Made by a program: the position numbers and the translations under genes. The notes beneath the pieces are model-generated. The model was not told the origin of the DNA and searched no databases. It saw nothing but the letters and a program-made list of their open reading frames with translations. Of a DNA stretch of 64,000 nucleotides, positions 44,001 through 56,000 are shown piece after piece. Positions within the stretch are counted from its first letter, which is position 1. Each line of letters starts with the position of its first letter. This stretch comes from Podarcis raffonei (Eukaryota > Chordata > Lepidosauria > Squamata > Lacertidae). Where the stretch lies: contig NC_070616.1 in NCBI RefSeq assembly GCF_027172205.1, positions 42,443,001-42,507,000 of the forward strand, written 5' to 3'.

Positions 44001-47000
44001 CTCCTGCTAAGGTTTGCGCTACTTCATCCTGGGTGTCACAAAGCTGAAAAAAAGCAGCAGATACTGCCATTTATTAAACTTTTAATCCACCTTCCAAGGA
44101 GCTCAGTTGGCACACATCAAATCCTTCATTTTAATCCCACAATGATCCTGCAAGGCAGGCTAAGCTAGACCATAGTGATTTGTCCACAGCGATTCAGCAA
44201 GCTTCATGGGTGAGCAAGTATTTGGATCTCCCTAGCTGACTACCACACTCTAGTTCAGGGCTAGGGAACATTTTTCAAGCCTGAGGGATGCATCCCCTCA
44301 TGGGCAACCTTCCAATGACTACAGTCTAGTCACAAACAGTTCAGAGGGTTCTACACTTACATCTCTCCATTATTGCAGTACAAGGACAGATTCCAAAATA
44401 ACTGCAGGACAATGTGCAGCAGAGCCAGTGAGGGGTGTAGATCGAGGAGAGTCTGAAGGGCCAGACAGAGGACTGGAGGGAGATCATTGGCCCCTGCTCT
44501 AACCACTACACCACCCTGGCATCTGAAATAAAGCCTGCTAAGAGGGGTTAAGCAAAGGCAGATATGGAAAAAAAAACACTTAACAGAAAGCTAAGAAGCA
44601 ACCTGCAGCATGAATGTGATTCTCATTTAACCAACACTTGCATAGAGATTATTTGTTGTTGGCTATGCAAACAACATTCTATGCTATTCTTCCTGCCGGA
44701 GATTATTTGTTTTTCCTCTTTATCGTACCTCTTGAATCTGATCCACCAGGTTCTCTGCCTTTTCCACGGTGACATCTTTCATGGATAACTTCAGAGCTCC
44801 AACTCCAGCCTGGTAAGCATTAAATACCTTATTGGGAGGAAAGAGAACAGCCTGTTATTTTACAAGTATTTTCAGTAATCTGTTGCAGTTCTTCACCTTT
44901 TTAAATAGCCTATTTATTTATTTATTTGTAAGTAAGTAAGTCTGTGGTTAGGGAGTGTCTTGTTTTAATTTCATGTTAGCTGCTCAGGGAGCCTTTTGGG
45001 CTGAAGAACAGGATATAAATGCTCTAAATAAATAATAAATAATACTGATTCTGGCAGGCATTCCACCTCAATATTGCCTATATGATTTTAAAAATGGCTT
45101 CAGTTGGATTTACTTTGTCAGGAGGCCGCTTGAGGCCTGAGGGAAAAGTAGATGAGGGAGTTAAGGTTGTAATCTCAACTGAAATATTTTGCAAGCCATA
45201 TGCTTGGGACAGTGAACTTTTGCAGAGGAGCCATTTTCAGGACCTCTTACTTGCTTTCTTCAACGTTTTTCTGAAAGACTCAGGAGTTTCAGTGCACCCA
45301 GTTCTTTCTTCTTCAGGATTCTCCACCAAGCTTGCTCCCTATCCTGTCTTCCACAGGTACTTTCACTACAAATTGTGGTCTCCACATCTGCTCCTTTTTC
45401 CTATCTTCACATGTGTCCGTATTTCAGAAGCCACTCACTGGTCCTCCCTGCCATAGGCCTGATTAGGCCTAGACTGAGGCTTAGTATGCAAAGTGAGCCC
45501 AGTGAGAGAGCAGGTTAGCATGCCTTCCAAGCTGTGCTTTATAAACACAATTCCTTTTCCTTTTACGCTTTGCATGCTTCTGCTTGGTTAGAATTAATCA
45601 GCTAATTCTCCCAGATCAAGAAAATGTTTATCATTACTGAGCAATTCCTCACTGATGATATGTATGTACATCAATACATAGCGTACCCTATAAAGTAAAT
45701 ACTATGTGAGTTTAAGTTACTGGGTAAATCTGCCAAGAAGTACTACTGCCAATGTCTAAAGTTTATAATTTATAAAGCTTCTAGAATGAAACACATGTCT
45801 ACTGAGGCATCTTGCTAACAGCAGTGACACACAACAACAGGCAAATGGGGATCAACCGGCCATAGATGTGCCAAAGCCAATGCATGCTCTGTGTCAGGAA
45901 GAGAAGCAGAGAGATAGAAAGGAAGAAATATTTGAGTACAGGAAAGACCATGTGATGCCTTCTAGATGCTGCTAGAGTACAGTTCCCATCAGGCCTGACT
46001 ATCTGTCATGCTGACTTGGACTGTAATACCTCGACAGTAGTACCACATTGGCTACCTCCATTATAGCTGCAAGAGGTAAGAAGTGTGTGAACAAGCCCCA
46101 GACTGACAAATCAGTCAACACTGCAGTGGAAAGAATGTGTATTTCCAACATAAAGCAGATCTTCAAGCAGAAATCTTAGACAGAAGAATTAAACAGAGCA
46201 AAGCGGAGTCAATGGCGACACATCAGTAAAGGAATACCATCTGATCTGTCTGAGAGGCGTAGATCCGGTCCAGGATGCCTTGTACTACGTCCAGCTTGGA
46301 GTGAAGTTCTGCAATACGTCTTTCTGTTCTTCGTTTTGATTTCAAAGACCTAAGTGCCTAAGAACATAAAGGCACAGTTTTGATGAGCCATCAAGAGCAG
46401 CCTGAAATAACTCCCTATTTAAAACAGTCATCTCAGTGCAGGAGGACATGCACAGCGGTTGTCTTCCCCTCAAAGCTTATCCAGCTAAGTGAATGAATGT
46501 CCTTGAAACTGCATTCGTCTGCTTGCTGCTGGGAGAGAGGGAGAAGTAATTGCCCCTGTTGCTGTGTTTTTTTAAGGTAAATGTGCATTTCAGTGCTGGA
46601 GAGTGAAATGCACAGCATTTAGCAAGTTACAGAGAAAAGTCCTGAAACTGTCAGCTTCTGCTATAGATGCAGGGAAAAGTACCTTCTTGGTACAATTTAC
46701 TTTGTGTGTATGTTTCTTCTGAAGTGCCTAAGTGGTACAAGTAAGGCAGCATTGTTTCTCAAAGCAAAAAAAAGGAAGAGGGTTTTGTTTATTTCAACAC
46801 TATCATTGAATGGTAACAATTATTCTTGTCACCAAAAATATTCAACAGGTAAAGTAATAGTTCTATTAGCTAAAGAAAGAAGAGACTGTGCTCTGAACAC
46901 CCAAGAAAGCACAACAATTTTATAAACGAAGCAGTACCTTGACAGAAGACACATTAGACCTCATACTACAAAATGAGCTAATGTATGCCCATGAAAAGGT

Positions 47001-50000
47001 TCTTGTGCTGCAGTAAGATGCCCTTTGACCTCAACAAGAGGCTTGACAAGTGCTAAACCAGGGGTCAGCAAAGTTTTTAAGCAGGGGGCCAGTGTGTAAA
47101 GCACGCTGATTCCCAGACTGTCCGCAGGCCAGATTTAGAAGGCAATTGGGTTGGATCTGGCCCCCAGGCCTTAGTTTGCCTACCCATGTGCTAAACTCAC
47201 AAAAACACATGACCTTTGAAGCAGGTTGGCTTTGGACGTACACATCCCACACAACAGTTGGTTGCCTAGTTAAGAAAACACAGGACTTACCAGCTGCTTT
47301 TTCCCAGCTCTACATGCACTCCGGGCCTCCTCTTTATATCTACAAAAGCAAAGTGTAAGCAGCTCAGTTTCTTATTTATTACATATTAGGTGGTCATTCT
47401 TAGACTGATGGGAGATTGTAGCCCCACACATGTGGTACATCTCAGTATCATTTGTAGATCTGTTCCGCTCATATTTTTTGTACCCTTTTATAAAGCTTTA
47501 TAAAAACAAGGTCATGATTTACCAAATGCCTTAACTGTAGTTCAGCAGTGAAGATGCCCCTTGCCTGAACATGCACAAGTTCCTGGATGCAGAGACTGCC
47601 AAAAGGGGAGATGAATAGAACCCAATATGGCAAAGGCAACGCTAAATGCCTCATCTATTGTTGGTGTCATGCAGCGGCTGCTGGGTGAACAGCTGACAAA
47701 AATAAGAGTTGAGATGCATTGAACATTCAAAGAGATTGGATCAGAGATGCATCAGACTAAAGAACACACAGGACCTGTGGAAAAAGAGATGGATCCTCTT
47801 CTGATGGAATATGAGAAGGTAAAGGCAAAATGGATAACAGCAGATGATGAATTGAAAGATGTTGTTGTGATGCCGGAAGAAATGAATGGATTTATGAATA
47901 TGGACATTAAGAGAGAACCAAAGATGGCAAAGATGGAACTGAGAGAGAAAGGGCCATGTACACAAATTGAAGTGAATAAAGCTCTTGACAATTGGTTTCG
48001 ATGAAAAATGAAAAAAGTAGAAGGATTTTCCCTTTTTCCTTTAAGTTAAGAATAAGCATGGTCAACAGGAAATGGGACTGAAATATATGGAACTGAGTAC
48101 AGTCACACCTCGGGTTGAATGTGCTTCGGGATCAGCGCGTTCGAGTTGCACTCTGCGGCAACCCAGAAGTAACGGAGCGCGTTACTTCCGGGTTTTGCCG
48201 CTTGCGCATGTGCAGACGCTCAAAATGACGTCATGCGCATGCGCAGAAGTGGCAAAACGTGACCCGCGCACGCGCAGACACAGGTTACGTTTGCTTCTAG
48301 ATGTGAATGGGGCTCCGGAACGGATCCCGTTCGCATCTAGAGGTACGACTGCACAAAGTAATGAAGACACAACAAGCAAATAAATATGGACTATTACGCT
48401 TTTTAGATTTCTCAGAACCATCGGGGAGAAATTCATCATATTGGATTGGAGCACTATTTAAGACACTTACCGTATTTTTTGCCCTATAGGACGCACTGGC
48501 CCATAGGACGCACCCAGTTTTTTTGGGGGGGAAATAAAGTAAAAAAAAATTATTTCCCCCCCAGGCGCGGGGCTGGGGAAGCCCGAGCTTCCCCCGACCC
48601 TAGCCCCCAGAACAGGCAACCCTCCGCAAGCCGTGGGAGCCCAGCGCCGGGCTCCTACCGCTTGCGGAGAGCTGCGCAAAGCTCGAAGCCTGGGCACGCT
48701 GAGCCGGCATTCGCCCCATAGGACGCACACACATTTCCCCTTCATTTTTGGAGGGGGAAAAGTGCGTCCTATAGGGCGAAAAATACGGTAATTATAATAA
48801 TTGAAGAGCTACTTTTTGACTTTTGAGTAGGAAAAGGTGAATTTGAGATGAACAGGATGGAAGATTGAGAAAACAACACCTAGAAGATTGAGAAACAGCT
48901 GTATAATACAGTTAGATTGTTATCCTGGAGTGCATACTTTGAATATCTGTCATATACACAATTGCCCTTCTTTTTCTTTTCTTTTTTATGATCTCCAATT
49001 CTTGTTTTTCTTTGGTTAATTCTATCTACATTTATGCTTTGCTTTTTGACATTCCCTATTTTGGATTAATGAAGAAACACACAGGAAGGTGGTGGGCGGA
49101 AGATGGGGGGCCCTGTGTGAAGAGCAGGGTAGAGAGGCTGGAGAAAGAAGGGGAAGCACGCAGGTGAGAGCTGGGATGGTTCACTCTTCTGTGTGTGGAT
49201 AAAGGGTTAAGATATAATTCTGATACAGGGTTTTGTATTCACTTTCTCTTTTTTTCCTTCTCTTTCTTCTTCTTTATATTCTTATTCTTCTTTTTTTCTT
49301 ATCTCTTTTCTCTAGATTAGTTTGGCTTTTATTGTATTTTATGTGGAAAACTTTTAATAAAAATTGATTAAAAGATGCCCCTTGCCTGAAGGACCACAAC
49401 TCAGCAATGCATGAGTTGTGACATAACTGACAGCTTTAAGGATGTAAAGGACACACACCCATATTACCTCTCTGCTTCTTGTGCCAGGGACTCCACTTTC
49501 TGAGACAGCAGCTGTTCACTTTGCATGAGCTGATAAACCCCAATGTCAACATCATTCACTGGAGATACTTTGGTATGAAGACCTCGAGCAAATTTCATTA
49601 TCTGAAAGAGAATTCCATTATGACATAAGATCTCATCCCATCATCTTAAGGTCCAATTGTCTCTTATTTCCCTGGGAGACGTCCCTATTTTTGTATTTTA
49701 GAGATACTTTATTAGAGTTGCTGGACTTCTTCAGGTTTCAACATCTTTTCCCCTGGTTGACAGAAATTAAAATTTGAGCTGTGAGGTGGATGCATCTCAT
49801 CTCTAATGCAAATATGTAAAAGCACAGGCATGACCATTAAGGCATGATGTAGTGCTCAAGCTGTCATTCCACACACACCCTATTTGAATATGTTGCTATC
49901 AAATTGTAGGACATGGGTCAGCAAACTTTTTCAGCAGGAGGCCGGTCCACTGTCCCTCAGACCTTGTGGGGGCTGGACTATATTTTGAAAGGAAAAAAAA

Positions 50001-53000
50001 TTAACAAATTCCTATGCCCCACAAATAACCTGAGATGCATTTTAAATAAAAGGACACATTCTACTCATGTAAAAACATGCTGATTCCCAGACCGTCCACG
50101 GGCGATTGGGCCGGATCCAGCCCCCAGGCCTTAGTTTGCCTACCCATGTGTTTTTTCTAGCCTATATTTAACCAAAAGAACATACATCCTCTTGGTATCT
50201 AAAGAGGGAAGTCTACTGAAGAGTAAGTGATGAATACAGCCATCAGAGAAGACATTTCAGCAACATAGATTTGGGGAGTCAATGATTTTTGCACCAACGC
50301 TGTTATAAGCATGTCTCTATCTTCATTTGTGAAACACTGAATATCTTGCATTAACCAAGTTCTGTAAAATTATGAACCACATTTTAAAGTCTATACAGCA
50401 GACCCCACCATCCCTCCTCAATCAGCTATCTTTCAGGGCAATACAAGATATTGCCTGAAGTACAATTAGAAGAAAATAGAAGACCTCCACAGCATTTCTG
50501 CAATCCAGAGCTCACCAAGCCTTTTCAACTATTATGTTCACTCCATATGTCACAGCCAAAAAAGTTCAAATTCCCACAACCTCAGGATTATTTGGAGGTG
50601 GGATGACAGTCTATTACAGTGGTGCCTCGCAAGACGAAAAGAATCCCTTCTGCCAGTCTCTTCGTCTAGCGGTTTTTTCGTCTTGCGAAGCAAGCCCATT
50701 GGCGGATTAGCGGATTAGCGCTATTAGCGGCTTTGCAAAAGAGGGGGAAAAGTAAAAAAAAAAACCGCAGGAACTCGCAAGACATTTTCGTCTTGCAAAG
50801 CAAGCCCATAGGAGATTCGTTTTGCGAAGCACCTCCAAAACGGAAAACTCTTTCGTCTAGCGAGTTTTCCGTCTTGCGAGGCATTCGTCTTGCGGGGCAC
50901 CACTGTATAGATGAGGATATGACCACCCCTTCTCCTGCCCAGAAGCCCATGTTTCCCTTTTTAATTATGAAATGACAAATTCAGCTTAATGCTGCCTTAT
51001 CTCACTTAAATGCTGCAGATATCTTCATTGCCACTTTGGGTTTTCATTTTAGAGGGGGAAACCTTTTGCTGAATGAGTGAGCACAAGGCAAATGGAAGAC
51101 TGGCTTTATTTGGCCCAACTTACTTCCATTTAGAGACGGCACAACTCCCAGAAATGCAACTCACATTTTAACTCTTTATTAGGGTTGCCATATATCCTCT
51201 TTTTCCAGGACATGTCTTCTTTTTCATGGGTGTGTAAAATGAGTTTCATCCTAGCGATCCATAGTTAAAAGTAGAAGTCGGCAAATTTGTCCTCTTTCTT
51301 GCTCTTCAAAATATGAAAACCCTACCTTATTGCCATTCTGCTCCAACACCGTGACCCTTTTTTCCTTCTGCAGCTGCAGCAGCACCAGACAGAATGTCCT
51401 TTCGTCTGAACAAATGCTAGTGCACAGGGAACGCAGCTCTGACAGGCCAACCACAGGGTGTGAAGAAAGTGTGGAATTCTGGTAGAGATGATACACTTCT
51501 TCTGCCTTTTCCTAAAGAAAATAACCATTTGCACTGAACTCCTTATTCCTTGCCTCTGTTGTGGGTACCATGCACAAACTAAACCAGAATTGCTTAATAT
51601 CCTAACCTGACTCAGAAATGGCAAGGCATTGCTACAGATGACATTCAAACCTCATTCACAATACAGTACAGAGCACACCACAGTTTAGATAAGTGGTTTT
51701 TACTGTTCAGCTACAGACTAGATTTGTGTATCATTAGATAATCAGTAGCCCACCTCTTTCTGGTCTCTAGCTTGCAGCAAATAAACAGTCAGTATAAGTC
51801 AGCACACATGTCTAATTAAGGTATGCAGTTAAAGAACAACTATGGGAAGACCAGAAGCAAGGCCACTCTGCTAAGCGGCCAGCTCACTTTGGCTCCCTGT
51901 TTCCATTCAAACTGGCAATTATAAGAGCCTTTTGATTATAAAAAGAGTGGCTGGGTTCACCTGTTTTACATCTTCGTCCCTTTCCCCTACTGTATCATGT
52001 CTTTTAGGTTGAAAGCCTGAGAACAGGGACTATCTTGTTTACTACTGATCTCAAAAAACAACAACCTGGGGGAGTTTTTTCAGTAGCAGAACAATATAAA
52101 AATGCTTTTTAAAAATAGTATTAATCTTCACTCTGCTACTCCCTAAGGTTACCTTCATCTTTAAGGTTTCTGGGTGTGAAGAGCAAAGGAGAAACTTTTA
52201 AATATTAAAGCAGAGATACAGTGGTGCCTCGCAAGATGAACGCCTCGCAAAACGAAAAACTCGCAAGACGAAAGAGTTTTCCGTTTTGGAGGTGCTTTGC
52301 AAAACGAATTTCCCTGTGGGCTTGCTTCGCAAGAAGAAAACCCATAGGGAAATCTCCGCCGGCCTTCAGAAAAGGTCCTGGACCTCTTCTGAAGGCCTGC
52401 GGGGGGGCAAAAGTCTTTGCTCCCCCCCGCCTGCCTTCCCGGGATAGCGGAGAAGCGCAGCGCGTTTCGCTGCCGCCCGCCAGCATTTTAAAAGCCCCCG
52501 GGACAGCGGAGATTTCTCCGCTGCCCCGGGGCGATCTGAAACTGCTGGCGGGCGGCAGCGAACGCTGCGCTGCCGCCCGCCAGCATTTTAAAAGCCCCCG
52601 GGACAGTGGAGACTTCTCCGCTGTCCCCGGGCGATCTGAAAACGCTGGCGGGCGGCGGCGAACGCTGCGCTGCCGCCCGCCAGCATTTTAAAAGCCCCCG
52701 GGACAGCGGAGACTTCTCCGCTGTCCCGGGGCGATCTGAAAATGCTGGCTTGCAGCGACGAACGCTGCGCTGCCGCCCGCCAGCAATTTAAAAGCCCCCG
52801 GGCGATCTGAAAATGCTGGCAGGCGGCGGCGAACGCTGCGCTGCCGCCCGCCAGCATTTTAAAAGCTCCCGGGACAGCGGAGACTTCTCCGCTGTCCCAG
52901 GGCGATCTGAAAATGCTGGCGGGCAGCGGCGGATGCTGCGCTGCCGCCCGCCAGCATTTTAAAAGCCCCCGGGACAGCAGAGACTTCTCTGCTGTCCCGG

Positions 53001-56000
53001 GGCGATCTGAAACTGCTGGCGGGCGGCAGCGAACGCTGCGCTGCCGCCCGCCAGCATTTTAAAAGCCCCCGGGACAGCGGAGACTTCTCCGCTGTCCTGG
53101 GGGCTTTTAAAATTCTGGCAGTCGGGAGGAAAGCCCTCCTGTCCCCGGAGCTTGCGGGGTGGGAGGTGGGGAGAAGGGCTTTTCTTCCCACCGCCAGCCT
53201 TCAGAACAGCCTTCTGAAGGCTGGCGGTGGGAAGAAAAGCCCTTGTCCCCCCCCCAGCCTTCAGAAGAGGTCGGGGGACAGACTGTCCCCGGACCTGGTC
53301 TGAAGGCGGTTTCCATAGGAACGCATTGATTGATTTTCAATGCATTCCTATGGGAAACCGTGCTTCGCAAGACAAAAAACTCGCAAGAAGAAAAAACTTG
53401 CGGAACGAATTAATTTCGTCTTGCGAGGCACCACTGTACAATAACACTTGAGGGTCGCAGGGTGAGAAGGAGAACTGCTAATCTGGTGCAGATTTCTCTG
53501 CTTCCTCAAATATATAATGGAACATGTTTATGGAAGTGAGCTGGCCTACAGCTCTTCCTTCCCTTTCTGAAGGATTCCTACTGATTCCTAGTCAGAATAT
53601 GATCACAAATTGCAATGCAATAATTCTATTCAATAATTCTATTCTATTCTTAACCTACATGGGTGAGAAAATAGGCTTCTTTCAAAAATTAGTTACTTGA
53701 ATATTTAAGCAAGATGATACTGAATGGGAAAGATATATGCTGTTCTTAGTGCAGCGCAGTGCAGAGTTAAAGCCGTAGTGATTGGCTGGGTTACTGTAAA
53801 TTACACTTGACTGAAGACATCCTGGAATTATGGAAAGCGCCACTCCAAACTATATTTACATGGTTCAAGTTGCACCACAGGGAGCAGATATCTGAACTTA
53901 AAACTAAACAAGAAATACATTAAGGTATAAAGATGGAAATCCCTTGCAAGTATGGTAGAGCTCTGAAAAAGCGTGAGGAGAATTTGCAGTACACATTCAT
54001 TAACTATCCTTGTTCCTGGTAATCCACAACAGCTCTATGAACTGTTGGGTATGTCTGCATGAGAGATCCTCTGAGTGATTTCCTGAACATACAGTGGTAC
54101 CTTGGTTGTTGAACATAATTCATTCCAGAAGACCGTTCAACCTTCGAAACGTTTGACAACTGAAGCGCAAAGGGCAGTCTGCAAACTCAATGGAGAAAAA
54201 AGGAAAAAACACAGCAGAAGCTGTTCAACTTCTAAGGTGCGTTCAGAAACGGAAGCAATTACTTCCGGGTTTTCGGTGTTCAGGTTCTGAAACATTTGGC
54301 TTTCAAGATGCTCGAAAACCAAGGTAACACTGTATATCAAAACAACTACAGTGGTACCTTGGGTTACATACGCTTCAGGTTACAGACTCCGCTAACCCAG
54401 AAATATTACCTCGGTTTAAGAACTTTGCTTCAGGATGAGAACAGAAATTGTGCTCCGGCAGCACGGCAGCAGCGGGAGGCCCCATTAGCTAAAGTGGTGC
54501 TTCAGGTTAAGAACAGTTTCAGGTTAAGAACAGACCTCCGGAACGAATTAAGTACTTAACCCGAGGTACCACTGTACAGGTCTCTTCAGCTACAGGTCTC
54601 TTCAAGTGTTTCCCAAACACTCAACAATATTTTTTATCATTGCATAACAGAAACCATCAGCTCTCCCCAACATCCTCATGATATGTGATCGCCAAGCATC
54701 AGAAAGCCTACCTGAAGTAACTCCACATAGATCAGAATTTCCTCCTCCTCTGGCACTTTGCTGTCACCTAATACACTAGACAGGGTCCACTTCAGTGGCT
54801 TCAGAATAAAGACCCCGACGCCCCAGGAGATCCAGCTGCTGTCTACGCTGGTCATGAAGTCAGATTCCCTCTGCAACTTGCCACGTCTGAAGGAAGAGCA
54901 ATATATAAACGCTGTAAGTTTCAGCAAAGCCAAAGGGAATACTTATCTAAATTGACAAAAATCAGCCTTCTGTGAATGCCATGCTACTGCTGTCTTGTAC
55001 TGAAGAAGTATGGGTATGATAAATGCAGAGGATACTGTAAAGCAGTAGTCTTCAAGATGGGCAACAGCAGCAGTATCACTATGCAAATATATCGTAATAA
55101 TAATAAGGAATGGGTCTCCAAGTACATGTTTGGATTAAAGGTGGGCTCCAGGTCTTTAAAAAGTGAGACTACCACTGTAAAAGGTTGGTACGGGGTGAGT
55201 CCTTTAAAAGAGGCCCCGTGGATACAGAGTACACATGTTCCATGGGGCCTCTTTTAAAAGACTCACCCCATACTATAGGGACTTCGGAGTTAAGTATAGG
55301 TCTGTAGTACATATGCCATTGGAAAAGTGCTAAATATACTGAAACTGTGTTGCTGTGGGGGCTGGAAAAACTAATATCAGGTATTTAACAGTTGGAACAA
55401 TGGAACTTGTTTACATTTTATTAGAATAATGAAATGGAGGAACAGAAACCCTTTCTTATCAATGGGAGACATAGAAAACACAGTGAAACTTTAACTTTTA
55501 ACAGACTATGCATTTTATTCTTTCACATCGAAGAAGGTTGAGATATTACACCTATCAACCTATAGTCAATTATTATTTATTGAGTAAATTATTTAAAACA
55601 ATTTATGTATACAAATAATGTATGCAATATTAACATGAGTATCTTACTTTACTTCCTGATATTTGTAATTTACCTTTGAATTATCAAAATGTAAGAACAA
55701 GTGGGAACAAATGCAGGAAGCAATAGGGGACAAAATATCAGTGTCACAAGAGAATACTGGGCATGCCCACATTGCACCCGCAAAGAAAGATGATGAGGAA
55801 AGTGAGTGCATGGGGATTTAAGTTTAGTCCTGTAAAATAAGGTTGAACTTTAAAATAACAGCAGAACTTTTTTTGACAGAGCAGGTTAGTATACTAAAAG
55901 CAATCTCAATGCAGAGTTTGTTTCATCACGTTATTATTGGAAATGGCTGAAAAGAAGTAATGCGGAACAGAATATTTTCCAGCGCTTTATTTTCCCCACA

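Larger units (their letters stand above)
47570..49371 (+). mobile_element. L1-like element lacking ORF2, inserted in CHMP7 intron 4
   Basis: A 19-bp target duplication 'aagatgccccttgcctgaa' (47551-47569 and 49372-49390) brackets about 1.8 kb that ends in aataaaaattgattaa, the tail style of L1. An open frame at 47747-48004 ([18 protein letters not shown]..., KALDNWFR) has the charged, coiled-coil-like look of L1 ORF1. No endonuclease or reverse transcriptase is present; the rest is T-rich and purine-rich 3' UTR-like sequence. Orientation is opposite to CHMP7. Two MITEs are nested in it. It may be a mobilised half-L1 or an internally deleted L1. Confidence 0.7.

Noticed and set aside
45082-45456. 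124-residue open frame in CHMP7 intron 6
   Set aside because: No domain and no homology that I recognise; chance frame.
47747-48004. Possible small host gene of 85 residues
   Set aside because: It lies inside an insertion with L1-type target duplication and reads like ORF1; treated as part of that element.
52434-53104. CRISPR-like array
   Set aside because: Regular 100-bp spacing is of whole units without unique spacers, in an animal intron.
52205-53370. Repetitive proteins in the tandem array
   Set aside because: The frames exist because the 100-bp units are GC-rich and lack stops; the repeat period is not a multiple of three, so no stable protein repeat results.
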